A model generated the notes under the pieces. It was not told the origin of the DNA. It was given only the letters and a program-made list of their open reading frames with translations, and searched no databases. From Mesorhizobium escarrei (GTDB lineage Bacteria; Pseudomonadota; Alphaproteobacteria; Rhizobiales; Rhizobiaceae), in contig NZ_CAKXZT010000136.1 in the NCBI RefSeq assembly GCF_935825525.1, positions 18,958-82,957 of the forward strand: 64,000 nucleotides of DNA, written 5' to 3'. Positions 16,622 to 24,729 of this stretch are shown here, piece by piece (positions within the stretch are counted from its first letter, which is position 1; every line of letters begins with the position of its first letter). The translations under genes were made by a program, and so were the position numbers.

Positions 16622-17166
16622 CTTGTTTCGCGCCGACGGTTGGCGTGGCGTCGACGCACCCCGCCAACATGCCGAAGGACCATGCCGATCTCCCCGTCTG
16701 GAACGCGGAGAACTGGTTCTATGAAGACTGGCCGGTCGGCCAGAAAATCCGCTCGTTGCGCAGGACTATGGCCGAGGGCGACAGCCACCTTTTCAACGCG
16801 CTGGTGCTCGATATCCACCCTTACGTGCAGGACCAGATGTTCGCCGAAACGGAAGGCATTTTCGGCAAGCGCCTGGTCGCTGGCGCGTTCGTATTCTCGG
16901 CCGGGCTCGGCCTCGTTGCCACCAATTGCGTCAACGCGTTTTCCTATGGCTATGACAAGTTGCGCTTCATCAAGCCGGTGTTCATCGGCGACACGATCTA
17001 TTCGATCCGCTCCAACCTCGACAAGAAACCGAAATACAAGGAGATGGGGCTGATCCGCGCCAGCTACGAAGTCTTCAAGGGTGAAGGAGAGCTTGTGCTT
17101 TATTGCGAGCACCTGCAGACGGTGAAGTACCGCAATCCGGCCGATTTCACCGGCACGGAGAAATAG
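16618..17166 (+). CDS. MaoC family dehydratase (copy 1)
   Basis: 182-aa hotdog-fold hydratase. FAETEGIFGKRLVAGAFVFSAGLGL places the catalytic region; the conserved pair G...H of (R)-hydratases is not intact here, since the usual His is replaced. GYDKLRFIKPVFIGDTI is nearly identical to the second MaoC at 28355-28840. Start is uncertain: ATG 16618 (coupled to the short leader) or ATG 16672. Followed 4 bp later by a CoA transferase, so it probably hydrates or dehydrates a CoA ester, as in mesaconyl-CoA-type hydratases. Confidence 0.82.
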   Translation: MTCFAPTVGVASTHPANMPKDHADLPVWNAENWFYEDWPVGQKIRSLRRTMAEGDSHLFNALVLDIHPYVQDQMFAETEGIFGKRLVAGAFVFSAGLGLVATNCVNAFSYGYDKLRFIKPVFIGDTIYSIRSNLDKKPKYKEMGLIRASYEVFKGEGELVLYCEHLQTVKYRNPADFTGTEK

Positions 17167-17169
17167 GCA

Positions 17170-18330
17170 ATGACCGCCATTGCCGAATTGCCGCTGACCG
17201 GGCTCGTCGTCGTCGACATGAGCCAGTTCCTGTCCGGGCCCTACTGCTCGCTGCGACTGCTCGACCTCGGCGCCCGCGTCATCAAGATCGAGCGCCCGGA
17301 TGGCGGTGACCTGTCGCGCCGGCTTTATCTCAGCGACACCGAGATCGGCGGCGACTCTACAATCTTTCACGCCATCAATCGCGCCAAGGAAAGCTTTGCC
17401 ATCGACCTCAAGGACGAGGCCGACCTTGCGGCGCTGCGCGGCCTGCTGGCCAAGGCCGACGTGCTGATCCAGAATTTCCGCCCCGGCGTCATCGAGCGCC
17501 TGGGCCTCGACTACGAGGCGGTGCGCAAGATCAATCCGCGCCTGGTCTATGCCTCGATCAGCGGCTATGGCGAGGAAGGCCCCTGGGTCAAGCGGCCCGG
17601 GCAGGATCTGCTGGCGCAAGCCCGCTCCGGCGTGATGTGGCTGAACGGCGACGAGGACCAGGGGCCGGTGCCCTTCGGCCTGGCGATTGCCGACATGCTG
17701 GCGGGCTCCGCCGCCGCGCAGGGCATCCTTGCCGCACTGGTGCGGCGCGGCGTGACCGGCACGGGCAGCCATGTCGAGACCAGCCTGCTCGAAGCGTTGG
17801 TCGACTTCCAATTCGAAGTGCTGACCACGCATCTCAATGACGGACGCCGCCAGCCGCGGCGATCGGCCTTCCGCAGCGCCCATGCCTATCTGTCGGCGCC
17901 TTACGGCGTCTATCCGGCCAAGGACGGCTATCTGGCGATCGCTATGTCGCCGATCCCGAAGCTGGCCGACCTCCTGGCGCTCGAAGAGCTAGCGCCCTTT
18001 CGCGATCAGCCGTCGACCTGGTTCACCGCCCGCGACGAGATCAAGGCGATCATCGCGCAAAAAATCGCGACGAAGACGGTCGACGAATGGCTTGCCATCC
18101 TCGAGCCAGCCGACATCTGGTGCGCCAAGGTGCTGACCTGGCCGGAAATGATGGCCAGCGAAGGCTTCCAGGTGCTCGACATGCTGCAGACGGTGACGCG
18201 CGAGGATGACGTCTCGATCCTCACCACGCGCTCGCCGCTCAGGGTCGATGGCGTCCGCGCCAAGGTCGACCGGGCTGCGCCGCTGATCGGCGAGCACAGC
18301 GCAAAGATCCGCAAGGAGTTCGGATTGTGA
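17170..18330 (+). CDS. CaiB/BaiF family (class III) CoA transferase
   Basis: 386-aa family III CoA transferase moving CoA between carboxylic acids. N-terminal VVDMSQFLSGPYCSLRLLDLGARVIKIERPDGGD is the typical opening; the catalytic Asp is in FGLAIADMLAGSAAAQG near residue 180; SHVETSLLEALVDFQ and YLSAPYGVYPAKDGYLAIAM follow. Located between MaoC and a solute-binding-fold gene, with a GTGA overlap to the latter. It presumably activates the substrate acid of this operon. Confidence 0.9.
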   Translation: MTAIAELPLTGLVVVDMSQFLSGPYCSLRLLDLGARVIKIERPDGGDLSRRLYLSDTEIGGDSTIFHAINRAKESFAIDLKDEADLAALRGLLAKADVLIQNFRPGVIERLGLDYEAVRKINPRLVYASISGYGEEGPWVKRPGQDLLAQARSGVMWLNGDEDQGPVPFGLAIADMLAGSAAAQGILAALVRRGVTGTGSHVETSLLEALVDFQFEVLTTHLNDGRRQPRRSAFRSAHAYLSAPYGVYPAKDGYLAIAMSPIPKLADLLALEELAPFRDQPSTWFTARDEIKAIIAQKIATKTVDEWLAILEPADIWCAKVLTWPEMMASEGFQVLDMLQTVTREDDVSILTTRSPLRVDGVRAKVDRAAPLIGEHSAKIRKEFGL

Positions 18331-19487
18331 GCGACGTGATGCTCAAAGGCATGACCTGGAGCCATCCGCGCGGCTACGATCCGATGGTCGCCTGTTCGGC
18401 GCTGTGGAAGCAGCGCACCGGCGTCACTGTTGAATGGGACAAGCGCTCGCTGCAGGATTTCGAATCCTTTCCGGTCGAAGAACTGGCCCGTGCCTACGAT
18501 CTGATCGTCATCGATCATCCGCATGTCGGCCAGATCACCGCCGAGAACTGTTTGGTGCCGCTCGACGTCGCGGGCCGCGAAGCGGAACGCGCGGCGCTGG
18601 CGGCGGGCAGCGTCGGCCGGTCCTATCCGAGCTACAACTGGCAGGGCCGGCAGTGGGCGTTTCCGATCGACACGGCGAGCCAGGTGCAGGCGTGGCGGCC
18701 GGACATGGTTTCCGCCGCCCCGGCGAACTGGTCCGGCGTGCTCGACCTGGCGCGGCAAGATCGCGTGATGTTGCCGCTCAGGCCGCCGCATTCGCTGATG
18801 GTGTTCTACACGCTTGCCGGCAATTTCGGCCGACCAGCCGCCGAAGAGCCTGACGACCACGTAGACCCTGACATGGGCAGCCGTGTTTTCGAGATGATGC
18901 GCGAGATCGCGGCTCTCATCGATCCGGCCTGCCTCGGCATGGATCCGATCGACATCCTGGAGCAAATGGCCAGGTCCGGCTCACGGATCGCCTGCGCGCC
19001 GCTGATCTATGGCTATGTCTCCTATGCCATCGCCGGCTTTCGGAGCAACCGCCTTGCCTTCGCGGACATTCCGGCTGCGAGCAATGCCGGTCCGGTCGGT
19101 TCGGCGCTCGGCGGAACCGGCATTGCCGTGTCGGCCTTTTCGAAGGCCAAGCAGGCGGCCATCGACTTTGCCTACTGGATCGCCAGCGGCGAGGTACAGC
19201 GCGGCCCCTATGCGTCGGCCGGCGGCCAGCCCGGCCATGCGGCAGCCTGGGACGATGCAGCCGTCAACGCAGCCGCCGGCAATTTCTACAACGACACCCG
19301 CGCCACGCTCGAGGGCGCCTGCGTCAGGCCGCGCCATGATGGCTACATGACATTCCAGCAGGCCGCGTCCGATCGCATCAATCTCGGCCTGACCGAAAAG
19401 CATGATGCCGGCCGCGTCGTTGCCGATCTCAATCGCCTGTTTGTGGAGAGTTTCCCGGCACCCGGCGCTGCCGGTGGAGAATCCTGA
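18327..19487 (+). CDS. Solute-binding-protein-fold protein without signal peptide
   Basis: 386-aa protein with the layout of extracellular solute-binding proteins of ABC sugar importers (family 1): DLIVIDHPHVGQI, NWQGRQWAFPIDTASQVQAWRPD, GGTGIAVSAFSKAKQAAIDFAYWIASGE. The N-terminus starts directly at the mature-like beta strand (MLKGMTWSHPRGYDPM) and no export signal is present in any upstream in-frame codons, since the gene begins in the stop of the CoA transferase. No permease or ATPase is in the operon. It may be a cytoplasmic ligand-binding or sensor protein, or may have lost export. Confidence 0.75.
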   Translation: MSDVMLKGMTWSHPRGYDPMVACSALWKQRTGVTVEWDKRSLQDFESFPVEELARAYDLIVIDHPHVGQITAENCLVPLDVAGREAERAALAAGSVGRSYPSYNWQGRQWAFPIDTASQVQAWRPDMVSAAPANWSGVLDLARQDRVMLPLRPPHSLMVFYTLAGNFGRPAAEEPDDHVDPDMGSRVFEMMREIAALIDPACLGMDPIDILEQMARSGSRIACAPLIYGYVSYAIAGFRSNRLAFADIPAASNAGPVGSALGGTGIAVSAFSKAKQAAIDFAYWIASGEVQRGPYASAGGQPGHAAAWDDAAVNAAAGNFYNDTRATLEGACVRPRHDGYMTFQQAASDRINLGLTEKHDAGRVVADLNRLFVESFPAPGAAGGES

Positions 19488-19568
19488 AACAGCTTAGATG
19501 GAGGAGAACATGGTCTGATCCGCGGCAACCCACGCTGCTGATCGGCCCTCGGCTTCCGGCCGTCGACC

Positions 19569-19649
19569 GTGCAGGCTGCACTTGGCCTGGTGATCGTGCT
19601 GCTTGTGTCGCTCTATGACCGCGAGAGGCACGTGTCGGCGACGATCTGA
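19569..19649 (+). pseudogene. Possible 3' remnant of an ABC permease gene
   Basis: A 26-codon open end reads VQAALGLVIVLLVSLYDRERHV and stops at 19649. One long hydrophobic helix followed by a charged tail resembles the C-terminus of an ABC permease. About 60 bp upstream a GGAGGAG site with ATG-GTC-TGA (19510-19518) looks like the start of the lost gene. The rest of 19488-19655 holds nothing recognisable. Confidence 0.25.
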
Positions 19650-19655
19650 AGCCGC

Positions 19656-20492
19656 TTACAAACGCCAAAGCCGCTTCGCATTGGCGGAGAGCAGCTTTTG
19701 CCGTTCATCGATGCTGGTCCCTGCAAGCAGCGCGTGCGTTGCCGCAATCCAGGTCGCAAGTCCGCCGCCAAGCGTGCAGACTGGCCAGTCGCTGCCCCAC
19801 ACGACCCGGTCCCAGCCAAAGCATTGGATGGTGTGCTCGACATAGGAACGCAGCGTTTCGACAGTCCACGATCCAACGTCCGCATAGGCGACCACACCGG
19901 AAATTTTGCCGACGACGTTCGGGCGCCGCGCAATCTCCGCGATATGCTCGCGCCAGGGATGCTCACTGCTGCCCTTGATGTCGGGCACGCCGCAATGGTC
20001 GAGCACGAACTGCACGTCCGGCGCGAGGTCGGCAAGGGCAATCGCCTTGGGGATTTGGTGCGGCAGGACGACGAGATCGAAGGTCAATTGCGTGCCGGCA
20101 AGCCGTTTGATGTTTTCGCGAAACAGCGCGTCTTCCGAGACTTCGTCCGGCATGACGTGGAGCACACGGCGAAAACCCTTGACGAATGGATCGGCGCGCT
20201 GGCGCTCGAGATAGGCGGCAAAGCCCGGCTCTTCGGGACGGCAGGAGGCGATCGCCCCGCGCAGCAAACTGTCCTTTTGATGTGACAGCGCTTTCACATG
20301 GCTGGTTTCGGCCTCGATGTCAGCCGGATCGACATCGACTTCCATATGCAATGCGCCCTCTATGCCGGTGCGGCGAGCCTGGACTGCATATTCGTCGTAA
20401 GGGAAATCGCGGTTGAGCGCCGGCACGCCGGAGAGCCAGGGATAGCGCAGCGCCGACTGGTCGATCAGGTGCAGATGGGTATCGAAGATCAT
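19656..20492 (-). CDS. Amidohydrolase family 2 (lactonase-like TIM barrel)
   Basis: 278-aa metal-dependent hydrolase of the amidohydrolase_2 family, the group containing L-fuconolactonase and 2-pyrone-4,6-dicarboxylate lactonase. Metal/catalytic motifs: DTHLHL at residue 4, EVDVDP, FVLDHCGVPD and VVWGSDWPVC. YPWL near residue 18 is typical of the lactonase branch. Downstream of the IclR gene on the same strand and beside a sugar transporter operon with an enolase-superfamily dehydratase, so an aldonolactonase role is the simplest inference. Confidence 0.87.
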   Translation of the reverse strand: MIFDTHLHLIDQSALRYPWLSGVPALNRDFPYDEYAVQARRTGIEGALHMEVDVDPADIEAETSHVKALSHQKDSLLRGAIASCRPEEPGFAAYLERQRADPFVKGFRRVLHVMPDEVSEDALFRENIKRLAGTQLTFDLVVLPHQIPKAIALADLAPDVQFVLDHCGVPDIKGSSEHPWREHIAEIARRPNVVGKISGVVAYADVGSWTVETLRSYVEHTIQCFGWDRVVWGSDWPVCTLGGGLATWIAATHALLAGTSIDERQKLLSANAKRLWRL

Positions 20493-20536
20493 GGGGGCGC
20501 ACTCCTCCTTGGCGACTTCAAGATCATCTCACGGGG

Positions 20537-20561
20537 AAATTCTTCATTCAAATAAGAATTT
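20537..20561. promoter_or_regulatory. Inverted repeat before the amidohydrolase gene
   Basis: AAATTCTT-N9-AAGAATTT, perfect 8-bp arms, 45 bp upstream of the amidohydrolase start and just past the IclR stop. Could be an operator for the amidohydrolase promoter or an AT-rich hairpin ending the IclR message. Confidence 0.35.
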
Positions 20562-20563
20562 AT

Positions 20564-21346
20564 CTATTGCCTGGCGGTCGAGCCGGCCAGCTGCGACAGC
20601 TTTTCGGTCGCTGCCAGCAACAGTTCTATCGTCCTCGTAATGTCGGGCGCCTTGGGTGCGTTGATCAGAGTTATGTAGGGGATCGACAGCGCGGCGATCG
20701 CCCTGCCGTCCGAGCTAAGCACAGGTGCCGACAGGTTGAATACACCGGCAGTCTGCATCGATGCCATCATTTCATAGCCGCGTTGCCGGATTTGCTCGAG
20801 GCGGGCAAAGAAGTCCGGCGATTGAGGCGGCTTGTGGGTGCTGCGCAGATGTTCGGAGATCATCATCTGCCGCTCTTCCAGCGAGCGGAACGCCAGCAGC
20901 ACATGTCCGGAGCCGGTGTCGAACAGGCTGATATGCGAGCCGACGCGTATCGAGATGCCCCAATAATCCGGCGCCTCCTGCTGCGCGATCACGACCGCGG
21001 AACCGCGGTCGAAGACGACAAGCTGGTTTGCCTGCTGCGAGGTTTCGGCAAGCTCGCGCATCAGCGGCGTCGCGTAGGAAACCAGCCGGCGCACGGGCGC
21101 GTGCAGCTGCGCCAGGCCAAACAGCTTGAGCGTCAACGAGTAACGGTCGCCATCCGGCCGCGTGACATAGCCGCGCCGCACCAGTCGGTCCAGCATGCGG
21201 TAGAACTCGTTGGGGCTGCGGTCGAGCTTCTTGGCGATTTCCGCCTGCGTCAGGCCGCCATCGACGCCAGCCAGCAGTTCGAGAATGTCGAGACCCTTGT
21301 CCAGTGCAGGGGCACGATAGCGGTCATCGTCCTCGTCCTCTGCCAT
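20564..21346 (-). CDS. IclR-family transcriptional regulator
   Basis: 260 aa from ATG 21346, which has GGAG 7 nt upstream; an in-frame ATG at 21376 is less likely. N-terminal winged helix (ALDKGLDILELLAGVDGGLTQAEIAKKLDRSPNEFYRMLDRLVRRGYV) and C-terminal effector domain (GSHISLFDTGSGHVLLAF, LSAPVLSSDGRAIAALSI). Divergent from the sugar ABC transporter operon and upstream of the amidohydrolase, so it likely senses a sugar-acid intermediate and controls both. IclR proteins act as activators or repressors. Confidence 0.92.
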   Translation of the reverse strand: MAEDEDDDRYRAPALDKGLDILELLAGVDGGLTQAEIAKKLDRSPNEFYRMLDRLVRRGYVTRPDGDRYSLTLKLFGLAQLHAPVRRLVSYATPLMRELAETSQQANQLVVFDRGSAVVIAQQEAPDYWGISIRVGSHISLFDTGSGHVLLAFRSLEERQMMISEHLRSTHKPPQSPDFFARLEQIRQRGYEMMASMQTAGVFNLSAPVLSSDGRAIAALSIPYITLINAPKAPDITRTIELLLAATEKLSQLAGSTARQ

Positions 21347-21372
21347 TGCGCTTCTCCAGTGAATTTCTCTTG

Positions 21373-21446
21373 TCATATACGCATATCGGCATTGCCCGAA
21401 AGAACTTTCGGCTTGACGATCCTATAAATGTTTTGTTTGTATATGA
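21373..21446. promoter_or_regulatory. Divergent promoter region with paired 8-bp inverted sites
   Basis: TCATATAC at 21373-21380 and its exact reverse complement GTATATGA at 21439-21446 bracket the space between the IclR gene and the solute-binding-protein gene. A TATAAA hexamer lies at 21423-21428. Two such half-sites across a divergent promoter suit cooperative binding by the tetrameric IclR protein. Seen: the repeats; inferred: binding. Confidence 0.4.
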
Positions 21447-21505
21447 ATGAAGCTGCCGATCAAACCTCGGAACGAATCGACGCAGGCTCTTTGGGAGGAT
21501 ACCAA

Positions 21506-22825
21506 ATGACGAAACTGTTTTGCGGCCTGACGGCCGGCGTGGCGCTGCTTGCACTTGGCCCAAGCGCTACCTTTGCTGCCGACCTGCCCGGCAAATTCGA
21601 CGGCGTCACCATCGACGCCAAGCTGATCGGCGGCCAGCAATATGAAGGGCTCTACGCGCGCATCGGTGAATGGGAAAAGCTGACTGGTGCCAAGGTCAAC
21701 GTGATCTCGAAGAAGAACCACTTCGAGCTTGACAAGGAAATCAAGTCGGACATCGCGTCCGGCAGCATCAACTGGTGCGTCGGCTCGAACCATTCGTCCT
21801 TCGCGCCGCAATATCCTGACATCTACACCGATCTCAACGCGCTGCTGCCCAAGGAGGAGATCGGCGCCTTCGTGCCGTCGACGATCAAGGCCTCGACGCT
21901 CGACGGAAAGCTGGTGATGCTGCCGCGTGCGCAGTTCGACGTCTCGGCGCTCTATTACCAGAAGAGCCTCTACCAGGACGAAGCCAAGAAGGCCGCTTAC
22001 GAGGCCAAACACGGCAAGGAACTGGTGCCGCCCGACACCTGGGACGAAGTTGCCCAGCAGGCCGAATTCTTCGCCAGCCCGCCGGACTTTTACGGCACCC
22101 AGTTCGCCGGCAAGGAAGAGGCGATCAACGGCCGCTTCTACGAGATGCTCATCGCCGAGGGCGGCGAGTATCTCGACAAGGACGGCAAGCCCGCCTTCAA
22201 CTCGGAGGCCGGCGTGCAGGCGCTCGACTGGTTCGTCAATCTCTACAAGGCCAAAGCGGTGCCGGCCGGCACCACCAACTATCTCTGGGACGATCTCGGC
22301 CAGGGCTTTGCCTCGGGCACCGTCGCCATCAACCTCGACTGGCCGGGCTGGGCAGGGTTTTTCAATGATCCGAAGTCCTCGAAAGTCGCCGGCAATGTCG
22401 GGGTGAAGGTGGCGCCGAAGGGCTCGGCCGGCATTCGCACGGGCTGGTCGGGGCATCATGGATTTTCGGTCACCGAAAACTGCGCCAGCAAGGAACCTGC
22501 GGCGTCGCTGGTCTGGTTCCTGACCAACGAGGACAGCCAGAAGCTCGAAGCTGCAAGCGGACCGCTGCCGACCCGCACCGCGGTGTGGGACTGGGACATC
22601 CAGCAAGCGGCCGGCGATCCTTACAAGACGGAAGTGCTGGAGGCTTTCCAGGAACAGGCAAAGCACGCTTTCGCCGTCCCGCAGACAGCTGAATGGATCG
22701 AAATCTCCAACGCCGTCTATCCCGAGTTGCAGGCGGCCATCCTCGGCGACAAGACCTCCAAGCAGGCGCTGGACGACGCTGCCGCCAAGGCCACCCAGAT
22801 CCTCGAAGACGCCGGCAAGCTTTGA
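21506..22825 (+). CDS. Carbohydrate ABC transporter substrate-binding protein
   Basis: 439-aa family 1 extracellular solute-binding protein. ATG 21506 preceded by GGGAGG begins a signal peptide ending in TFAADLPG; an in-frame upstream start at 21428 is disfavoured. Body motifs include YEGLYARIGEWEKLTGAKVNV, MLPRAQFDVSALYYQKSLY, TWDEVAQQAEFF and GTVAINLDWPGWAGF, as for sugar importers. First gene of an eight-gene operon: two permeases, ATPase and four enzymes. Confidence 0.92.
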   Translation: MTKLFCGLTAGVALLALGPSATFAADLPGKFDGVTIDAKLIGGQQYEGLYARIGEWEKLTGAKVNVISKKNHFELDKEIKSDIASGSINWCVGSNHSSFAPQYPDIYTDLNALLPKEEIGAFVPSTIKASTLDGKLVMLPRAQFDVSALYYQKSLYQDEAKKAAYEAKHGKELVPPDTWDEVAQQAEFFASPPDFYGTQFAGKEEAINGRFYEMLIAEGGEYLDKDGKPAFNSEAGVQALDWFVNLYKAKAVPAGTTNYLWDDLGQGFASGTVAINLDWPGWAGFFNDPKSSKVAGNVGVKVAPKGSAGIRTGWSGHHGFSVTENCASKEPAASLVWFLTNEDSQKLEAASGPLPTRTAVWDWDIQQAAGDPYKTEVLEAFQEQAKHAFAVPQTAEWIEISNAVYPELQAAILGDKTSKQALDDAAAKATQILEDAGKL

Positions 22826-22834
22826 CATCTTCCG

Positions 22835-22878
22835 CGGGGGCACTGCGCTTATCGAAGAGCGGCGCCCCCGATTTTTTT
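22835..22878 (+). terminator. Rho-independent-type terminator/attenuator after the binding-protein gene
   Basis: CGGGGGC (22835-22841) pairs with GCCCCCG (22864-22870), with an inner stem around CGCTT-ATCG-AAGAGCG, followed by A and seven T. Complete intrinsic-terminator form, yet the permease genes follow on the same strand. It therefore likely lets only part of transcription through, keeping the binding protein in excess. Confidence 0.75.
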
Positions 22879-22962
22879 GAACCATGCGCAATACGCTTTG
22901 TCTGATCACCGTTCGCCGATCGCGGCATCCAGCATCAGGGCACCAACCAGAACCGGATCGAC

Positions 22963-23859
22963 ATGAAAGGCTGGAGACCCTCGCCGCCATTGCTGCTCCT
23001 GCTGCCGGCGGTCATCGTACTGGCGGCGGTGGTGGTCTTGCCGCTGCTGCTTTCGCTCTACTCCAGCTTCACGCCGTTCCGGCTGACCAAACCCGAGACA
23101 CTCTGGGTCTTCATTGGCGCGCGCAACTACGTCAACATCCTGACCAACAGGGATTTCTGGATTGCCTTCGCCCGCACCGTGGTGCTGCTGACGGTCGCGC
23201 TCAATCTGGAAATGCTGATCGGGCTCGGGCTGGCGCTGCTGGTGGAGAAGGCCTCGCGCGGACAGCGGGTCCTGCGCACCATCATGATGTTCCCGATGAT
23301 GTTTTCGCCGATCCTCGTCGGCTTCCAATTCAAATTCATGTTCAACGACAATATCGGCCTGGTGAACAACGCTTTGCAGGCGCTCGGCCTGACCGACCGC
23401 GCCATTCCGTGGCTGATCGACGGCAATCTCGCCTTCATCGCCATCCTCACCGCCGAGATCTGGTCGTCGACTTCCGTGTTCGCGATCCTGATCCTTGCCG
23501 GGTTGCTGGCGATGCCGCGCGAACCGGTCGAGGCGGCCCGCGTCGACGGCTGCACGCCGTGGCAGACATTCCGCTATGTCACCTGGCCGTTCATCATGCC
23601 GTTTGCCTTCATCGCCATGACCATCCGCTCGCTCGACGTCGCGCGCGCCTATGACATCGTCAAGATCATGACCGACGGCGGCCCGGCCGGCCGCACCGAA
23701 CTCGTCTGGACGCTGGTCGCCCGCACCGCCTACAGCGATGCCAGAATGGGCCTGGCCAACGCCATGGCCTATTTCTCGATCCTGCTGTCGATCCTGTTCA
23801 CCGTTTATTTCTACCGCAAGCTCGCCGCGGCGCGCACGCAGATCGCGGCAGAGTGGTGA
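22963..23859 (+). CDS. Sugar ABC transporter permease (MalF-like)
   Basis: 298-aa inner-membrane permease with six predicted helices. N-terminal PLLLLLPAVIVLAAVVVLPLLLSLYSSF; conserved EAA loop EPVEAARVDGCTPWQTFRYVTWPFI, which docks the ATPase. Belongs to the binding-protein-dependent sugar importer of this operon and pairs with the next permease 2 bp downstream. Confidence 0.93.
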   Translation: MKGWRPSPPLLLLLPAVIVLAAVVVLPLLLSLYSSFTPFRLTKPETLWVFIGARNYVNILTNRDFWIAFARTVVLLTVALNLEMLIGLGLALLVEKASRGQRVLRTIMMFPMMFSPILVGFQFKFMFNDNIGLVNNALQALGLTDRAIPWLIDGNLAFIAILTAEIWSSTSVFAILILAGLLAMPREPVEAARVDGCTPWQTFRYVTWPFIMPFAFIAMTIRSLDVARAYDIVKIMTDGGPAGRTELVWTLVARTAYSDARMGLANAMAYFSILLSILFTVYFYRKLAAARTQIAAEW

Positions 23860-23861
23860 GG

Positions 23862-24728
23862 ATGGACCAGAACAGCCTGCATCGCGTCCGCAACAAGGCG
23901 CTCGGCATCGCTCACGGCGTTGGGCTGTTCCTGGCCATGCTGGTCATCTGTCTGCCCGGCATCTGGATCGTGCTGTCGTCGCTGCGGCCGACCGTCGAGA
24001 TCATGGCCAAGCCGCCGGTGTGGATCCCGCAGCATCTCTCGCTGGACGCCTACGTCGCCATGTTCAGCGGCGTCGGCAAGGGCGGCATCCCGGTGCTCGA
24101 TTATTTCCGCAATTCGCTGATCATCTCGGTAACCTCGACGGTGATCGCCATCGCCATCGGCATGGCCGGCGGCTATGCCTTTGCCCGCTACCGCTTCCGT
24201 GCCAAGTCGGCGATGTTCCTCGGCCTGATGCTGACGCGCACGGTGCCCGGCATTGCGCTGTCGCTGCCGCTGTTCTTCGTCTTTGCGCGGCTCGGCATCA
24301 TCGACACGCATTTTGGGCTGATCCTCGTCTATGTCGCGCTCAACGTGCCCTTCACCATCTGGCTGATCGACGGCTTTTTCCGGCAGGTGCCGAAAGACCT
24401 CGCCGAGGCCGCGCAGATCGACGGCTGCACGCGCTGGCAGGCCTTCTGGCAGGTCGAGTTTCCGCTTGCAGGGCCTGGTATCGCTTCGGCCGGCATCTTT
24501 GCCTTCCTCACGTCGTGGAACGAGTTTGCGCTGGCCTCCCAGCTGACGCGCTCGATTAACTCCAAGACGCTGCCGGTGGGGCTGCTCGATTATACGGCCG
24601 AGTTCACCATCGACTGGCGCGGCATGTGCGCGCTGGCGGTGGTCATGATAATCCCGGCGCTCACGCTTACCTTCATCGTCCAGAAACACCTCGTCGGCGG
24701 CCTCACCTCCGGCGCGGTGAAAGGCTGA
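23862..24728 (+). CDS. Sugar ABC transporter permease (MalG-like)
   Basis: 288-aa permease; ATG 23862 with GGTGAGG upstream. Six hydrophobic segments; EAA motif LAEAAQIDGCTRWQAFWQVEFPLAGPG; start of periplasmic loop LRPTVEIMAKPPVWIP is typical for CUT1-type importers. Forms the membrane heterodimer with the preceding gene; ATPase gene follows 1 bp later. Confidence 0.93.
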   Translation: MDQNSLHRVRNKALGIAHGVGLFLAMLVICLPGIWIVLSSLRPTVEIMAKPPVWIPQHLSLDAYVAMFSGVGKGGIPVLDYFRNSLIISVTSTVIAIAIGMAGGYAFARYRFRAKSAMFLGLMLTRTVPGIALSLPLFFVFARLGIIDTHFGLILVYVALNVPFTIWLIDGFFRQVPKDLAEAAQIDGCTRWQAFWQVEFPLAGPGIASAGIFAFLTSWNEFALASQLTRSINSKTLPVGLLDYTAEFTIDWRGMCALAVVMIIPALTLTFIVQKHLVGGLTSGAVKG

Positions 24729-24729
24729 C

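Noticed and set aside
18327..19487. Reading this as part of a complete ABC transporter
   Set aside because: No signal peptide and no permease or ATPase in the operon.
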